64,000 nt of DNA from SG8-41 sp036555615 (lineage in GTDB: Bacteria; Pseudomonadota; Gammaproteobacteria; Burkholderiales; SG8-41). Where the stretch lies: assembly GCA_036555615.1 (NCBI GenBank), contig DATBKZ010000101.1, forward strand, positions 90,414 to 154,413, in the 5' to 3' direction. This document shows, piece by piece, positions 63,301-64,000 of this stretch (its first letter is position 1; each line of letters starts with the position of its first letter). The notes beneath the pieces were generated by a model that saw only the letters and a program-made list of their open reading frames with translations, had not been told where the DNA came from and ran no database searches. The translations under genes were made by a program, and so were the position numbers.

Positions 63301-64000
63301 CCCTGAAGGATATCGGTGCCCCCGCCGCCATAAATGCGGTCACCCGCGGCAACGTTGCTGCCATTAAGCGTTTCATCGCCGTCACCACCGAAAATCACCT
63401 TTGCTGGATTGTTGATTAGACGCGGGTCGCGTCCGACAACCGTGATCGTCAGATCCTGCCCGGTGCGGTCGTCTTTAATCGTTCTGTCGGTGAACTCGTA
63501 GCTCTCGATGCGATTACCTCTAAGCGCGACGTTGCCGTCTTTTTCGTAGTAGCGATTCTTCCAACCGAGCATCTCCGCGCGGTCGCTAACCCACATGGAG
63601 GTCAAGTTGCCCACGCCCGAAACGTGGTTGACCAAATCGAGTTCTCCGTTCAGATTGTGCGGAGCGTACAGAGCGTTGTCTCCGACGATCGCGAACGGGT
63701 TGAGCTCCTTGAGCGCATAGCGGTAGGCAAGAGCCTCCGACCCCTGAGCGAGCCTGGCGAGGTCGGCCGACTGCGTGTCAAACAATGGGTCTAACGAGTA
63801 CTCCCGGTCCTTGATCTCGTCCTCTATCTTCAGCACTGCTTCATAAAAAGCTGCCCTCGCCGCAAAATCTCCCTTGCTCATCGCCCCCAATTTTGTCGCG
63901 TCGGAAACCGGCAGTTCCCCGCGCTCACCGAGAATCAGTGCCTGCAATGCCTCCGTGACTCGCTCTTCGCTTCTGACCAGATCGGAAGACGAAGCCATTA
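60315..64000 (-). CDS. RTX (calcium-binding repeat) secreted protein, partial
   Basis: At least 1228 residues are visible; the N-terminus probably continues beyond the right edge because the in-frame codon before Met at 63998 is not a stop. Many GGxGxDxLx nonapeptides occur in clusters (for example GGAGQDVLHGGGGNDMLVG, FAGGLGDDTILGGAGDDIL, GTDNDDVLVGT). A non-repeat N-terminal region (YRYALKELNPFAIVGDNALY) and a C-terminal segment (FETLLEELE, then LQTFRGLEDGFQHL) look family-like for secreted betaproteobacterial RTX proteins, the C-terminus probably serving as type I secretion signal. Its exporter adaptor HlyD lies directly downstream. The effector activity would be encoded upstream. Confidence 0.9.
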   Translation of the reverse strand, partial: MASSSDLVRSEERVTEALQALILGERGELPVSDATKLGAMSKGDFAARAAFYEAVLKIEDEIKDREYSLDPLFDTQSADLARLAQGSEALAYRYALKELNPFAIVGDNALYAPHNLNGELDLVNHVSGVGNLTSMWVSDRAEMLGWKNRYYEKDGNVALRGNRIESYEFTDRTIKDDRTGQDLTITVVGRDPRLINNPAKVIFGGDGDETLNGSNVAAGDRIYGGGGTDILQGSEGNDYLEGGSGNDTYVWNTGDGYDTIRDSDGAGQFVINGVTVPAGFQLAEGLYISNDGTFVLGFEGDLAAGGTLTINADLRVEGFRNGDLGIHLGSTSNLSQIQPTFNTLSGAEGLHGASDGNDLYVLSDTGTVFFARGGDDLSQAAPDLQSTTQVGDSGNDILFGGAGFFDSLWGGAGQDVLHGGGGNDMLVGDFDGAEFYRTGEIGAPDLDFDLYYRVNGGPRYSFRYIGTRDPGDFYDISIGGYYLNDSLGSPVELAGGWEEALRHVLGIGGAADTSTLYDDVLHGGAGNDLAFGGPGSDNIMGGDGNDTLHGDYGGTSPVTIAESDVTLEQAETISALLGKPGDDYLDGEKGNDVISDVDGGHDILIGGDGADRLVSEDPADSAAAIYNLLDGGDGNDSLLSVNRSAGGHDTLVGGDGDDVVEVRVGSAYVEDGSGSDTYIVRDGFSPLAPDLLPRSVVINDLDETGDGIDRLQITLWSPWSALSITRDDTNLYFGLGDNPSWITVENWFSGAGYKLEEVVFDDRMTPGIDQVYDVALLESRFTAATDAADSLWGRDAVERFAGGLGDDTILGGAGDDILAGNEGNDTLDGEEGSDQYAFDIGDGVDRIFDTGDFGTDGIAFGPGITPDMLTLGLGSMLIRVGENGDTIHVDGFDPEDARASGNIEYFEFADGTVLHYQELLDRGFDITGTDNDDVLVGTSVNDRFAGGRGSDTYVFGRGSGQDLISDQDFVGVDTDAVRMGSDIAPSDVTVKREGDFITLAINGTSDQVSVRWQPEAGYGIEGIEFADGTKWSATVLEELSAGNGTTQPPTPDPPASPPDDAEDPSVPHEVDCRDFIFRGGHERRDRAYRKRRQELDPHGDLGDDSKRVRDRVAECLATHLAHRLRFEFETLLEELEIPGQDGSDRNSREFERSWRAVARFGATHSYERDDNNSQGAAIHSFSGYGVLAGGGFASTFGHWQPAEGLHQRAANLQTFRGLEDGFQHLNR

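Overview
The window looks like a chromosomal segment from a high-GC betaproteobacterium, probably of Burkholderiales type. The reasons are dense codon-biased GC-rich genes, four orphan tripartite-tricarboxylate (Bug-type) binding proteins, the aromatic aminotransferase/uvrB neighbourhood, GTP-type PEP carboxykinase, OmpA-like N-terminal motifs and aromatic-catabolism genes. I see no insertion sequence, phage gene or CRISPR array.

Layout. 1-5.2 kb: uvrB (cut by the left edge), a secreted beta-propeller, an aromatic/aspartate aminotransferase and an AsmA-like protein. 5.2-5.4 kb: a tRNA-Asn gene with its own promoter and terminator. 5.4-11.9 kb (minus strand): a tight six-gene run of bicupin, 3-hydroxyisobutyrate-dehydrogenase-like enzyme, LVIVD-repeat protein, G3E GTPase, SMUG1-type uracil-DNA glycosylase and TPP enzyme. 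12.2-21.6 kb (plus strand, divergent): a nine-gene run of three Gfo/Idh/MocA oxidoreductases, a Bug receptor, an M24 enzyme, a short PEP-synthase-like phosphotransferase, an AhpD/carboxymuconolactone-decarboxylase-like protein and two D-2-hydroxyacid dehydrogenases. 21.7-28.5 kb: pckG, two MFS transporters, a YfcG-like GST and a Bug receptor. 28.6-37 kb (minus): a YgfX-like protein, small proteins, an Mla/MCE lipid-transport operon, an M48 peptidase coupled to a YjgN-like protein, and a secreted coiled-coil protein. 37.2-44.4 kb: a CmcJ/NvfI-type oxygenase, an AhpE-type peroxiredoxin, a Bug receptor, aroE, and a cluster of two class II aldolases, a dihydroxyphthalate-decarboxylase-like protein and a dienelactone hydrolase. 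44.8-55.5 kb: a large lipoprotein subtilase, CBS, GGDEF-EAL, cupin and helix-hairpin-helix proteins, and a second dienelactone hydrolase. 55.7-58.5 kb: a Bug receptor with a two-subunit Rieske dioxygenase. 58.6-64 kb: an HlyD adaptor and an RTX protein cut by the right edge.

The most notable result is two genes that are each interrupted once, in frame, by TGA exactly at the catalytic cysteine codon. The first is the AhpD/CMD-like gene at 18074-18709 (C-x-x-TGA-x-x-H). The second is the AhpE-like 1-Cys peroxiredoxin at 38065-38523 (T-x-x-TGA at codon 45, the position of the peroxidatic Cys in mycobacterial AhpE). Both have a stem-loop just 3' of the TGA, with a G-U in the apical loop at nucleotides +23/+24, as expected of bacterial SECIS elements. 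I read both as selenoproteins, not pseudogenes. This implies a selenocysteine-decoding host, although selA, selB, selC and selD are not in this window. The peroxiredoxin gene lies directly upstream of the CmcJ-like oxygenase. The CMD-like gene lies inside the nine-gene dehydrogenase operon, whose pathway I cannot name.
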